Below, piece after piece: positions 53,420-61,429 of a stretch of DNA of 64,000 bases (position 1 is the first letter of the stretch; each line of letters opens with the position of its first letter). The position numbers were made by a program, and so were the translations under genes. The notes under the pieces are model-generated. The model was not told where the DNA came from, did no database searches, and worked only from the letters and a program-made list of their open reading frames with translations. Location: the NCBI RefSeq assembly GCF_003438995.1, contig NZ_QSUN01000002.1, forward strand, positions 124,001 through 188,000, written 5' to 3'. This stretch comes from Bacteroides sp. OM05-12 (lineage in GTDB: Bacteria > Bacteroidota > Bacteroidia > Bacteroidales > Bacteroidaceae).

Positions 53420-53441
53420 TAAAAACAATAAACCGAACCTT

Positions 53442-54317
53442 ATGTATACCAATAAAGTAAAAAAAGTAGTAGCCGTCCATGACCTTTCCGGTGTGGGTCG
53501 CGTATCCCTTACCGTTGTCATCCCCATCCTGTCGTCGATGGGCTTTCAGGTCTGCCCGCTGCCCACCGCCGTGCTGTCCAGCCATACCCAGTATCCCCGC
53601 TTCTCGTTCCTTGACCTCACGGATGAGATGGTGAAGATTATCCGTGAGTGGGAAGAGCTCGAAGTACAGTTTGATACCTTCTATACTGGTTATCTCGGCT
53701 CGCCCCGTCAGGTACAGATTGTGGACGGATTCATCAGCGATTTCCGCACGCCGGACAGCTTGGTGGTGATCGACCCCGTGCTGGGCGACAACGGACGCCT
53801 GTACTCCAATATAGACGCTACGATGGTCTACGAGATGCAAAAGCTCATCCATCGTGCGGACGTCATCACGCCCAATCTCACCGAACTGTTCTACCTGCTC
53901 GATAAACCTTATCAGACCGAAATCTCCGATGATGAGCTGAAATTCTATCTGCGTGAGCTGTCGGACAAAGGCCCGGAGGTTGTCATCATCACCAGTGTTC
54001 CCGTGGCAGACAATCCGCACATGACCTCCGTCTATGCCTACAACCGTAGCGGCAACCGTTATTGGAAGGTCACTTGTCCGTATCTTCCCGCGCACTATCC
54101 CGGCACGGGCGATACCTTCACCAGTGTCATAACAGGTGCGCTGATGCAGGGAGACAGTCTTCCCATTGCCCTCGACCGCGCTGCGCAGTTCATCCTGCAA
54201 GGCATCCGTGCCACTTTCGGTTACGAATATGACAACCGCGAAGGCATTCTTCTGGAGAAGGTGCTGCACAACTTGGATATGCCGATACAGATTAATAGTT
54301 ACGAGCTGATAGGGTAA
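53442..54317 (+). CDS. Pyridoxamine/pyridoxal kinase (PdxY-like)
   Basis: A 291-residue ribokinase-fold kinase of the pyridoxal kinase type that phosphorylates B6 vitamers. The N-terminus VVAVHDLSGVGRVSLTVVIP, substrate region TAVLSSHTQYP, VIDPVLGDNGRLY and the anion-hole motif PGTGDTFTSVITG near residue 222 are characteristic. The longest open frame begins 28 codons earlier inside repeat E, but the kinase fold begins at this ATG, and the -7 box lies within the longer version. It follows the glucan locus without an evident functional link. Confidence 0.9.
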   Translation: MYTNKVKKVVAVHDLSGVGRVSLTVVIPILSSMGFQVCPLPTAVLSSHTQYPRFSFLDLTDEMVKIIREWEELEVQFDTFYTGYLGSPRQVQIVDGFISDFRTPDSLVVIDPVLGDNGRLYSNIDATMVYEMQKLIHRADVITPNLTELFYLLDKPYQTEISDDELKFYLRELSDKGPEVVIITSVPVADNPHMTSVYAYNRSGNRYWKVTCPYLPAHYPGTGDTFTSVITGALMQGDSLPIALDRAAQFILQGIRATFGYEYDNREGILLEKVLHNLDMPIQINSYELIG

Positions 54318-54373
54318 CGGAAAAAGCTTTTAGCTGTCAAACGTAGGCTTGAAATAGATAATAGCGGAAGATA

Positions 54374-54420
54374 ATTAGATAATATCGAACATACTTATGT
54401 TGAGATATTATCTAATTTTG
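54374..54420 (+). promoter_or_regulatory. Long palindrome overlapping a -7 box upstream of the TonB receptor
   Basis: ATTAGATAATATC (54374-54386) and its exact reverse complement GATATTATCTAAT (54404-54416) flank a 17-base centre that itself contains AACATA/TATGTT. The right arm overlaps TAATTTTG (54413-54420), a consensus -7 box 79 bp before the receptor gene. It looks like an operator placed to block or control the promoter. Confidence 0.65.
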
Positions 54421-54498
54421 CATAGAAGATAGGAGAGATTTAAATTCTATGATTGTAGAATTAATTCTTAGCACAATTTCAAACCTTAAAATAATACG

Positions 54499-56772
54499 AT
54501 GAAAAAAATCATATTATTTGTCCTACTGCTTTGGTCTGTACAGCTCATGATGGCGCAAATTGTAACAGGTACGGTTCTTAATGAAAAGAATGAAGCGTTA
54601 CCCTACGTTACGGTGCGTTTGCTAAAACCGGATTCTACATTTGTTCAGGGAACTTCCACTGACAGCTTGGGTGTTTATTCAATTAGTTTTAAGCAAAAAG
54701 GAAAATTCTTATTGAGCATAAGTTCCATAGGATATCAGGCAAAAGTTTTTCCTGTGGAATTGCTAAATGATAAGCAGCTCTCTGCTGTGGTCTTGGAAAC
54801 AGATAATGTCGTATTAAATGAGATTACGGTAAAAGGCACTTCTTTTGTCCGGCAAGACGATAGGATCTCGATTTACCCCGATAATAAACAAATAAAACAT
54901 TCGACTACGGGATACGACCTGCTCTATAGGTTAATGATTCCGGAAATAGATGTGGATCGTTTAAAAGGGAAAGTTTCTACTTTGGGCGGAGAGGCAACGC
55001 TCTATATTGACGGGCGTAAAGTGGATGCCCGGGAAGTACGTGACTTGTATCCCAAAGAAATTGAAAAGATAGAATATTTTGATGTACCTGTCGGGAAATA
55101 TATGAATGATGTGGCAGCCATCAATTTTATTACGAAAAAATATAAGACAGGAGGCTATGTGTCATTGAATGCAGAACAAAGAATAGGATATTTGAACGGT
55201 AATTATAGCGGTGTAGCCAAATTATCCCACAATAACACCAGTTACTCCTTATTTGCCGGTCATTCCATGAGCGATTATGACGGAACGACAGATGATACGC
55301 AAGAACATTTCGTGTTTTCGGATCACGAAACAGACAGGTATTCGGGTACATTGGAAAGTAAAGTGAAAAATAATAGCCAATATGCCCAACTGAATTTAGC
55401 CAATCAAAACGACAGGCATTCCATTACAGGCAAACTGTCTTTTGTGCGTAATGACGTCCCGAATAATTACAGTCGGAGTCGGTTGGGATATGCTGATTCC
55501 GGTCAGCAGCAGGAAAGTTTCAAAAATACAAATCAATCGGGGTGGAAATCGGGAGTGGAACTTTATGGCTATTTTCAATTAAACGGCAAACAGTTTCTTG
55601 AAACGACTTTGCATGGTAGCTATGCAAACAACTCTTACGCTTATGCTTACCGGGAAAATACCTATTCCACTTTGACAAACAGCAAGGAAGATTTATTTGA
55701 TTTCTCGGTCATTATGAATTACGGCATTCAATTTGCACATCAAAATTCGTTGACTATACAGGCTTATCATCTTCATACCATCAGTACGGTTGATTATAAA
55801 GGGAGTAATTCTTCATGGCAGCACTTTTGGGACGGAGAAAGTTTACTGTTTCTGGAGTACAACCAAAAGTTCGGGAAGAAGCTCTCGCTCAGATTCGGTC
55901 CGGGACTGTCTTATGTACAATATCGACTGCATGGAGATGAAAGAAAAGACAAGTTTTCACCCCGCTTGCATTTTAATTTGATTTATCGTTCTTCAAAGAA
56001 TCAGCAAATCAGGCTGGGATGTCCTATAGGCAACGGATATTTAAGAATCGATCAGTTGAACGAAGTGGAGCAGCAAATAGATTCTTTGCAAATAAGACGT
56101 GGGAATCCCCATCAAAAGATTGCTTTTCAAACTACCCCTATGATTACTTATAGCGGACAGTTTGGAAGATTCAACATTGGGGCAAATCTTCTGTATAACG
56201 TAATCAATAATGCTACCGTCGAATATTTCTATATGGAAAATGATAGGTTGATAAGAACTTTTCGGAGCGAGGGCAAACATCGGTCGTTCACAAGTCAGTT
56301 GTCGGGCGCATGGAAAGTGACGGACAATCTACGTATCAAGTTAGCAGGCAATTGGGTATATGTGAAATACAAATCTACTCCCGAAGAATTGAAATACTTC
56401 TCCGGCAGTGCACAGATAGATTATTATTGGAGTGATTTTTCATGTGGTGTATTTGCCAAGTCAAGAACTAAATGGCTTAATCTGAACCTGATGCGTGGAG
56501 CCGAACCGTTTCAATATGGTGGTTATGTAAGTTGGACTCATCATAACTGGCATATAGAAGGTGGGTTTAGAAACCTTTTTGTCAGACACAGCAAAAAAGA
56601 ATCTGTGATGGATAGGGGAGTGTATCGTTATGAGAATGTTGCAATCAGTAAGCTCGATCAGCAGACCGGTTACATAAAGGTTGCTTATACATTTGACTTT
56701 GGAAAGAAAATCTCTCGTGATAATAGCAATATCGACAAAGTAATCAACAGTGCAATTTTGAAAACCAATTAA
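54499..56772 (+). CDS. TonB-dependent receptor-like outer-membrane beta-barrel protein
   Basis: A 757-residue protein with signal peptide (to about 20, QLMMAQ), an N-terminal carboxypeptidase-regulatory-like domain (VTGTVLNEKNEALPYVTVRLL, residues 22-105), a short plug-like region (about 110-200, with LYIDGRKVDAREVRDL) and a large barrel. It is the outer-membrane beta-barrel family-3 type rather than SusC: no SusD partner and no RGxxS plug signature. Cargo unknown. Preceded by a palindromic operator-like promoter and followed by no partner gene. Confidence 0.82.
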   Translation: MKKIILFVLLLWSVQLMMAQIVTGTVLNEKNEALPYVTVRLLKPDSTFVQGTSTDSLGVYSISFKQKGKFLLSISSIGYQAKVFPVELLNDKQLSAVVLETDNVVLNEITVKGTSFVRQDDRISIYPDNKQIKHSTTGYDLLYRLMIPEIDVDRLKGKVSTLGGEATLYIDGRKVDAREVRDLYPKEIEKIEYFDVPVGKYMNDVAAINFITKKYKTGGYVSLNAEQRIGYLNGNYSGVAKLSHNNTSYSLFAGHSMSDYDGTTDDTQEHFVFSDHETDRYSGTLESKVKNNSQYAQLNLANQNDRHSITGKLSFVRNDVPNNYSRSRLGYADSGQQQESFKNTNQSGWKSGVELYGYFQLNGKQFLETTLHGSYANNSYAYAYRENTYSTLTNSKEDLFDFSVIMNYGIQFAHQNSLTIQAYHLHTISTVDYKGSNSSWQHFWDGESLLFLEYNQKFGKKLSLRFGPGLSYVQYRLHGDERKDKFSPRLHFNLIYRSSKNQQIRLGCPIGNGYLRIDQLNEVEQQIDSLQIRRGNPHQKIAFQTTPMITYSGQFGRFNIGANLLYNVINNATVEYFYMENDRLIRTFRSEGKHRSFTSQLSGAWKVTDNLRIKLAGNWVYVKYKSTPEELKYFSGSAQIDYYWSDFSCGVFAKSRTKWLNLNLMRGAEPFQYGGYVSWTHHNWHIEGGFRNLFVRHSKKESVMDRGVYRYENVAISKLDQQTGYIKVAYTFDFGKKISRDNSNIDKVINSAILKTN

Positions 56773-56810
56773 GGGAGGAAAGGATGGAAAATTAGTCCGG
56801 ATTAAAAAAA

Positions 56811-56867
56811 TAAAGAATCCGTCTCCATCCGCCTAATCAGCGTTGTCCGCGAACCATCGGCTTTCTT
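56811..56867. repeat. Family F partial copy
   Basis: AAAGAATCCGTCTCCATCCG, AATCAGCGTTGTCCGCGAACC, ATCGGCTTTCTT: matches the 3' half of the family F units at 60612 and 61191. Confidence 0.6.
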
Positions 56868-56916
56868 TAATTTCTCCGTGATATTTTCCTTCTCCTCATA
56901 CGCCCGATTAAAAACA

Positions 56917-56972
56917 AACATACGGTCGATTGCCTACAAACTCCTATCGTTTGTCGTCAATCGACCGTATGT
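56917..56972. repeat. Palindromic element, family B copy 3
   Basis: AACATACGGTCGATTG, an inner ACAAAC/GTTTGT stem, then CAATCGACCGTATGT. It is the reverse-complement orientation of copy 1 and lies 15 bp past the end of the frameshifted HTH gene, between convergent genes. Confidence 0.8.
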
Positions 56973-56987
56973 CCGTACGCTTCCCGG

Positions 56988-57375
56988 CTACTCCGTCTTT
57001 TTCATCAAAACCGCCGGGGCGGAATAATCTTTCAGTTCCTCGTCGTCCAACTCCAACAGTACGAGATGTTTCTTATTTTTTATGCAATGTATCACACTTT
57101 GGTTGAGACGGATGTAATCAAAATGGTAGCGCATCAGCTTCAGGTGACTGAGCAGAAGTTTCAGATAAGTGGAAAGAGTTATATTGCCCGTGAGGTAACC
57201 ATTTCGTACGGAGCTTTTACTGATGTCGGAGAAGTCGGCAATCTCATTGTAGGTTACATTGTTGAGCAGGTGCAGGTACTGGATTTTTTCATTGAAACTG
57301 CGGCTTACTTCCTCTATGTATTCGGGGGAGACGGGGCTAGTGAGGTTTTTTTTTCTCTTGTCTTGATTGATTCAT
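56988..57375 (-). pseudogene. Helix-turn-helix protein gene with a frameshift in an A-tract
   Basis: From the ATG at 57375 the minus strand reads MNQSRQEKKK and then reaches a stop after a run of nine A. With eight A, the frame continues for about 120 more codons to the TAG at 56988. The product has NVTYNEIADFSDISKSSVRN, a likely Cro/C1-type helix-turn-helix, and an acidic C-terminus. The continuing frame has no start codon of its own after its upstream stop. Either a phase-variable tract, a true pseudogene or a sequencing error. Family not recognised. Confidence 0.6.
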
Positions 57376-57648
57376 AACTTTTATTTGTTTTAAATGATTA
57401 GTAGTTAGACGTTTATAAAACGTGTCATTATAATAACACGCAAAAGTAAATATAAATGCTGAATTTTGCGGTGCAATTGGGAAATATAATAGTCATAAAA
57501 TTTCCATAATCATTTCACGGCAGAATTAAACTAGGACAAAACTGTTTCCGGTTTTTACTCTTTATCCCAAAGAAATCTCCCGCCAAATATTATGTTAATA
57601 ATATTTCTTTAATTCTTTACTTATTTCTTATACCTATATAAGGGGTAT

Positions 57649-57741
57649 GGGCAAAATGTGGGCAAATATAGGGCGTACTTTTTGCTAACGGGCAGATAAG
57701 CTGATGCTTAGAGCGGGCAAATCTGTAGGCAGAAAGTGGGC
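57649..57741 (+). repeat. Iteron-like GGGCA repeats upstream of a replication-like gene
   Basis: GGGC(A) motifs start at 57649, 57660, 57671, 57690, 57715 and 57738, the first three exactly 11 bp apart, mostly in the context GGGCAAA. They lie within 125 bp of the start of a replication-initiator-like gene, where iterons or autoregulatory sites would be expected. The rest of the gap 57376-57648 is AT-rich with no feature I can name. Confidence 0.4.
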
Positions 57742-57771
57742 ATAATAGTAATAACTTAAAATAACAACAGA

Positions 57772-58395
57772 ATGAAAAAGAAAAATGGGTATGTAGGTAT
57801 GGGTAGACGGGGGCATCTGATGGTGCCCAGAGGTTTGTTGAATGAAATATTCGGTGCGCAGGAGAGTCCGGTCAGTGAGCCGCTTGCCTTTTTGTGTATG
57901 CTCACGAAGATGAATTACTCCGACCGCACGGTCAGGGGGAAACTCTTGGAGAGGGGCGCGTCGATGCTTACGCTGAATGAGTGGAGCGCGCTGTTCGGGT
58001 GGAGCAGAAGGAACACCGGCCGATTCTTCGAACTGCTGGAGGCGGAAGGAGTAATCGTCATCGACAGGAAGTGCCGCCCGCATCGCCTGCGGATAGTCGA
58101 TTACGAGGAACTGTGTGCCAACCGGAAGGCGTGCGACAAGTCCGACGGGGAAGGAGAGAAGCCACTCACGAAAGCGGAACGGATGTTCGAGGAGTTTTGG
58201 ACGTGCTATCACGACGTGACGGCGCAGACACCGATGGAGAAGTACGCCGCGCAACGGGAGTGGAAACGGATGAACCTGCGTGAACGGACGATGGCGTTGG
58301 AGAATATCGAGCAGTATTATATGTGCCTGCCCGATGTGCGCCACGTGAGAAAAGCGTATAACTATCTAAGGGACAAGAGTTATCTGATTGATTAA
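57772..58395 (+). CDS. Phage-type replication initiator-like winged-helix protein
   Basis: A 207-residue basic protein. Residues 15-115 look like a winged-helix domain (GHLMVPRGLLNEIFG, LTLNEWSALFGWSRRNTGRFFELLEAEGVIVI), the pattern of phage replication O/DnaD-like initiators. A C-terminal helical region (AERMFEEFWTCYHDVT) may bind helicase. The stop lies 4 bp before a dnaB-type gene, supporting a role in helicase loading. GC-rich compared with the chromosome average. No exact family identified. Confidence 0.65.
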   Translation: MKKKNGYVGMGRRGHLMVPRGLLNEIFGAQESPVSEPLAFLCMLTKMNYSDRTVRGKLLERGASMLTLNEWSALFGWSRRNTGRFFELLEAEGVIVIDRKCRPHRLRIVDYEELCANRKACDKSDGEGEKPLTKAERMFEEFWTCYHDVTAQTPMEKYAAQREWKRMNLRERTMALENIEQYYMCLPDVRHVRKAYNYLRDKSYLID

Positions 58396-58399
58396 GAGC

Positions 58400-59785
58400 A
58401 TGGAAAAACGAACGGAGAACAACAATCCTTCTGTCCCCGAGATAGAAGAAGCGGTGCTGGGGGCTTGCCTGATAGAGCGCAACGCCCTGCCCGAAGCAAT
58501 GAAAATCATTCGTCCGGAGATGTTCCACATGGACATCCACGTGGAAATCTACCGGGCGGCGATGGCGCTCTACGGGCGTGGAGAGGCGGTGGACATACTC
58601 ACCGTGACCGAGGAACTGAAACGGATGGACGCGCTGGAGCGTGTGGGAGGGCCTTACTACATCGCCCAACTGTCCGGCAAACTAGCCAGCTCCGTGCATC
58701 TGGAGCAGCATTGCCACATCCTGCGGATGTATTATCTACGCAGGGAGTTGATACGGCTGCTCGCCGGGATGCAGGCGCAGGCACTCGACCCAACGGTGGA
58801 TTTGTACGACACGATTATCGACACGCAGCGAGAACTGACCCGCCTGATGGAGGACACGCCTTTGCAGAACAACCTGCACACGATGGCGGAGGTGATGGAC
58901 GTCACCCTCGGCGAGGGCGTGGAGCGTATGCGCAAGTCGGTGAATGGTGTGACGGGCATCCCCACCGGATTGCGGGATTTGGACGAGCTGACGGGAGGCT
59001 GGCAGCGGGGCAATGTCATCTACACCGCTGCCCGTCCGGGTGACGGAAAGACGGCGCTCGACCTCTTTTTCGCCAAGCAGGCGGCTATGGCGGATGTGCC
59101 CGTGGTGTACTTCACCCTGGAGATGTCCGCACGAGAGGTGGGCGACCGCTGGATGCTGTCCGAGTGCGATATCGACCCGAATGCGTGGAAGGGCGGACGG
59201 CTGACGGATGCGGAGCTGGAGACGGCACGCATCACCACCGAGCGGATGAAGCAACTGCCCATCCACGTGGACGATACGCCCTACATCAGCATCGACGAGA
59301 TATGCCTCACCGCCAAGTCGCTCCATGCCAAAGGGCTGTGCCGCCTGGTGCTGGTGGACTACCTTCAGCTTTGCCGGGTGATGACCGGCGGGCGAAACCG
59401 TGAGCAGGAGGTGGCGGAGTGCAGCCGTAAGCTGAAAGCGCTGGCAAGGCGTTTGGACTGCCCCGTCATCGTGTCCAGCCAGTTGAACCGTCAGGCAGAG
59501 AGCCGTCCCGGTCAGATACCCCAAATCAACGATTTAAGGGAGAGCGGGGCGATAGAGCAGGATGCGGACATCGTGATGCTGCTCTACCGTCCCAAGCGTG
59601 CCGGCATCCAGACCGACAAGGAGAGCGGATACGCTACGGAGGGGCTGGGCATCGGCATCATCGCCAAGCATCGTAACGGTGAGACGGGTAAAGTGTACTA
59701 CGGTCACAACCGCAGCATGACGAAAATAGGCGATTACGTTCCCACTGCGGAGTGGCTCATGAAGAATGTGAGGTTATTTAGGTGA
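58400..59785 (+). CDS. DnaB-type replicative helicase (accessory copy)
   Basis: Hexameric 5'-3' helicase of 461 residues. The N-terminal helical domain (EIEEAVLGACLIERNALPEA) is followed by the RecA-like core with Walker A in AARPGDGKTALDLF near residue 216, FTLEMSAREVGDRW, Walker B LVLVDYLQL near 312, SSQLNRQAESRPG, DLRESGAIEQDADIVMLLYRP and a final KHRNGETGKVYYGHNRSMTKI. It is a GC-rich gene coupled to a phage-like initiator, so it is probably a mobile-element copy and not the housekeeping dnaB. An upstream TTG four codons earlier overlaps the previous gene; I prefer the ATG. Confidence 0.92.
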   Translation: MEKRTENNNPSVPEIEEAVLGACLIERNALPEAMKIIRPEMFHMDIHVEIYRAAMALYGRGEAVDILTVTEELKRMDALERVGGPYYIAQLSGKLASSVHLEQHCHILRMYYLRRELIRLLAGMQAQALDPTVDLYDTIIDTQRELTRLMEDTPLQNNLHTMAEVMDVTLGEGVERMRKSVNGVTGIPTGLRDLDELTGGWQRGNVIYTAARPGDGKTALDLFFAKQAAMADVPVVYFTLEMSAREVGDRWMLSECDIDPNAWKGGRLTDAELETARITTERMKQLPIHVDDTPYISIDEICLTAKSLHAKGLCRLVLVDYLQLCRVMTGGRNREQEVAECSRKLKALARRLDCPVIVSSQLNRQAESRPGQIPQINDLRESGAIEQDADIVMLLYRPKRAGIQTDKESGYATEGLGIGIIAKHRNGETGKVYYGHNRSMTKIGDYVPTAEWLMKNVRLFR

Positions 59786-59882
59786 GAGTTGAATAAGTGG
59801 AGAGTGGAGAGTTGGGAGTTGGGAATTGAAAATTGAAAGTTGAAAATGGGGAATGCGGAGTGTGTCGAAAGCCAAAGCATTC

Positions 59883-59989
59883 AAGTCTCCCCGCTTGAGC
59901 GGGGATTAAGGGGTGTGTGATCCTTCTTTGCTTATTAAACTGTTAGAAAATTCACACACCCCCTGCCCCCGCTCAAGCAGGGGAATTGA
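59883..59989. repeat. Family A copy 5
   Basis: Same orientation as copies 3-4, with the GTGTCGAAAGCCAAAG linker before it. 59786-59882 is a run of TTGAGAGT/TTGGGAATT-type heptamers like those of family D. Confidence 0.85.
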
Positions 59990-60019
59990 ATGCGGAGTGT
60001 GTCGAAAGCCAAAGTATTC

Positions 60020-60132
60020 AAGTCTCCCCGCTTGAGCGGGGATTAAGGGGTGTGTGATCTTTCTTTGCTTATTAAACTGTTAGAAAATTCACACACCCCC
60101 TGCCCCGCTCAAGCAGGGGAATTGAGATAGTT
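60020..60132. repeat. Family A copy 6
   Basis: Tandem partner of copy 5. It keeps the outer end AATTGAGATAGTT that matches the boundary of copy 1, marking the true edge of the element. Confidence 0.85.
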
Positions 60133-60171
60133 TTGACAACCTCATTTCGCGCCTGAAAAATAGAAGGCCGC

Positions 60172-60420
60172 TTACACCTCTTCCGGATAAAACGGCTCGC
60201 CCAAATGCCGCACAATGAGCCGCACCTCTCTCGGTGTAAGGTCTTTCCGGCACGATGAAGTGGAAAAACCACATTCGGCAAGCTCGCCCATCAGAGGCGT
60301 GCACCGCCTGATCCATCTTTTCAGCTTCTGCGAAGCCATCTCCTGAGAAAGTTCGGGGAAATACATCATCGCCAGTTCGGACTTGCTGTAACATCTCACG
60401 GTAAATATCTCGTTTTCCAT
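60172..60420 (-). CDS. DUF4248 domain-containing protein
   Basis: An 82-residue protein beginning MENEIFTVRCYSKSELAMMYFPE, with the MASQKLKRWIRRC and LTPREVRLIVRHLGEP segments typical of DUF4248. These small basic proteins are common in Bacteroides beside HU-like, smalltalk and amidase genes, often near surface polysaccharide loci. Function unknown; a DNA-binding, excisionase-like role has been suggested by its helical basic character. Divergent from the HU-like gene. Confidence 0.82.
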   Translation of the reverse strand: MENEIFTVRCYSKSELAMMYFPELSQEMASQKLKRWIRRCTPLMGELAECGFSTSSCRKDLTPREVRLIVRHLGEPFYPEEV

Positions 60421-60561
60421 TTGCTTGTATCTTTGTTGTTATTACTCTGTAAATATACTGATTATTAGCGATATACGAAAGTAAAAGCAACTTTAGTTTT
60501 TATTATTGCCTTCTCCCTTTCACATCCCTTCAACGCCCGTCAGCCCACCAATGGCATGCCG

Positions 60562-60569
60562 TATCTTTG
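60562..60569 (+). promoter_or_regulatory. Candidate -7 box for the HU-like gene
   Basis: TATCTTTG, exact TAnnTTTG match, about 190 bp before the start codon. No convincing -33 element. The implied leader would contain family F copy 1. Confidence 0.45.
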
Positions 60570-60611
60570 CAAAGTAATCCGGTTACAACAGTATCAATAA
60601 ACAGAAGAAAG

Positions 60612-60718
60612 CCGATGGTTCGCTGATGACGCGGATCGAGCGGATAAAAACAGATTTTTTTATTTATAAAATCCGTATAAATCCGCAGAATCAGTGTTAT
60701 CCGCGAACCTCGCTTCTT
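60612..60718. repeat. Family F copy 1
   Basis: About 105 bp bounded by GGTTCGC and GCGAACC, with inner GCGGAT/ATCCGC and GGAT/ATCC arms, so it can fold as a hairpin. Ends about 40 bp before the HU-like gene. Confidence 0.7.
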
Positions 60719-60757
60719 CGTTCTTAATTATTAATTCTTAATTTAAAACAAAAGATT

Positions 60758-61180
60758 ATGCAACAGTATGTAGTTATTGCCAGAAAGAATCCGTTGAAGA
60801 TGGATGAGTCACCCCGTTACTATGCCCAGGCACGCAGTGCGAAGAAAGTAGATACAGAGAAAATCTGTCAGCGCATCAGCGAACGTTCCAGTTATTCCCC
60901 CGGAGAGTTGGAAGGGACGATAGCCGAGTTCCTGCTCGAATTGAAAAACGTGCTCGAAGAAGGTAACACGGCACAAGTAGGCAAGTTGGGTAGCTTCCGT
61001 CTGTCAGTGCGTACGGGTCAGCCTACCGATACGGTGAAAGATTTCAAGAATACGAATGTAGGCAGATGCCGTGTCATCTTCTCACCCGGCACCCATCTGG
61101 TGAGTATGTGCAAAACCATGAAGTATACGCCTTATAAGAGCGAAGCGGAGAAGGAAGAAGAGGTTGTGAAACCGTCTTAA
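60758..61180 (+). CDS. HU/IHF-like DNA-binding protein
   Basis: A 140-residue member of the Bacteroidota HU-related family (longer than the 90-residue HU). N-terminus MQQYVVIARKNPLKMDESPRYYA, then RISERSSYSPGELEGTIAEFLLELKNVLEEGNTAQVGKLGSF-like core and the KNTNVGRCRVIFSPG arm region. It is probably a nucleoid or element-associated DNA-bending protein. It is separated by 144 bp (family F copy 2) from the smalltalk/amidase genes. Confidence 0.87.
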   Translation: MQQYVVIARKNPLKMDESPRYYAQARSAKKVDTEKICQRISERSSYSPGELEGTIAEFLLELKNVLEEGNTAQVGKLGSFRLSVRTGQPTDTVKDFKNTNVGRCRVIFSPGTHLVSMCKTMKYTPYKSEAEKEEEVVKPS

Positions 61181-61190
61181 AGAAGAAATC

Positions 61191-61296
61191 CCGATGGTTT
61201 GCTGATGATGCGAATATGGCGGATACCAACGGATTCTTTATTTATAAGATCCGCATAAATCCGCCGAATCAGCGTTATCCGCGAACCTCGTTTCTT
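61191..61296. repeat. Family F copy 2
   Basis: Same layout as copy 1 (CCGATGGTTTGCTGATGATG at the left, CGTTATCCGCGAACCTCG at the right), lying between the HU-like gene and the smalltalk gene, as copy 1 lies just before the HU-like gene. Confidence 0.7.
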
Positions 61297-61324
61297 AAAT
61301 TATTCATTTTAAATCAAAAAAACA

Positions 61325-61429
61325 ATGTCAACATCAAAGAAGAACCTATGGGGAACCATCCTCAAAATTATTATCGCAGTAGCCACCTCCATCGCCGGTG
61401 CCATCGGTTTAAGTTCCTGTATGGGATGA
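61325..61429 (+). CDS. Smalltalk protein
   Basis: A 34-residue peptide: MSTSKKNLWGTILK, then a hydrophobic segment (KIIIAVATSIAGAIGL) and SSCMG. This is the typical Bacteroides 'smalltalk' micro-protein found between HU-like and amidase genes. Its stop codon overlaps the amidase start (ATGA), indicating coupled translation. The C-terminal Cys in LSSC and hydrophobic helix suggest membrane association; function unknown. Confidence 0.85.
   Translation: MSTSKKNLWGTILKIIIAVATSIAGAIGLSSCMG

Noticed and set aside
54374..54416. Invertible promoter flanked by inverted repeats
   Set aside because: The arms are only 17 bp apart, too short to contain a promoter that could be flipped. An operator is more likely.
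57066..57377. Plus-strand frame of 103 codons
   Set aside because: It is the antisense shadow of the frameshifted HTH gene, whose minus-strand product has the plausible fold.
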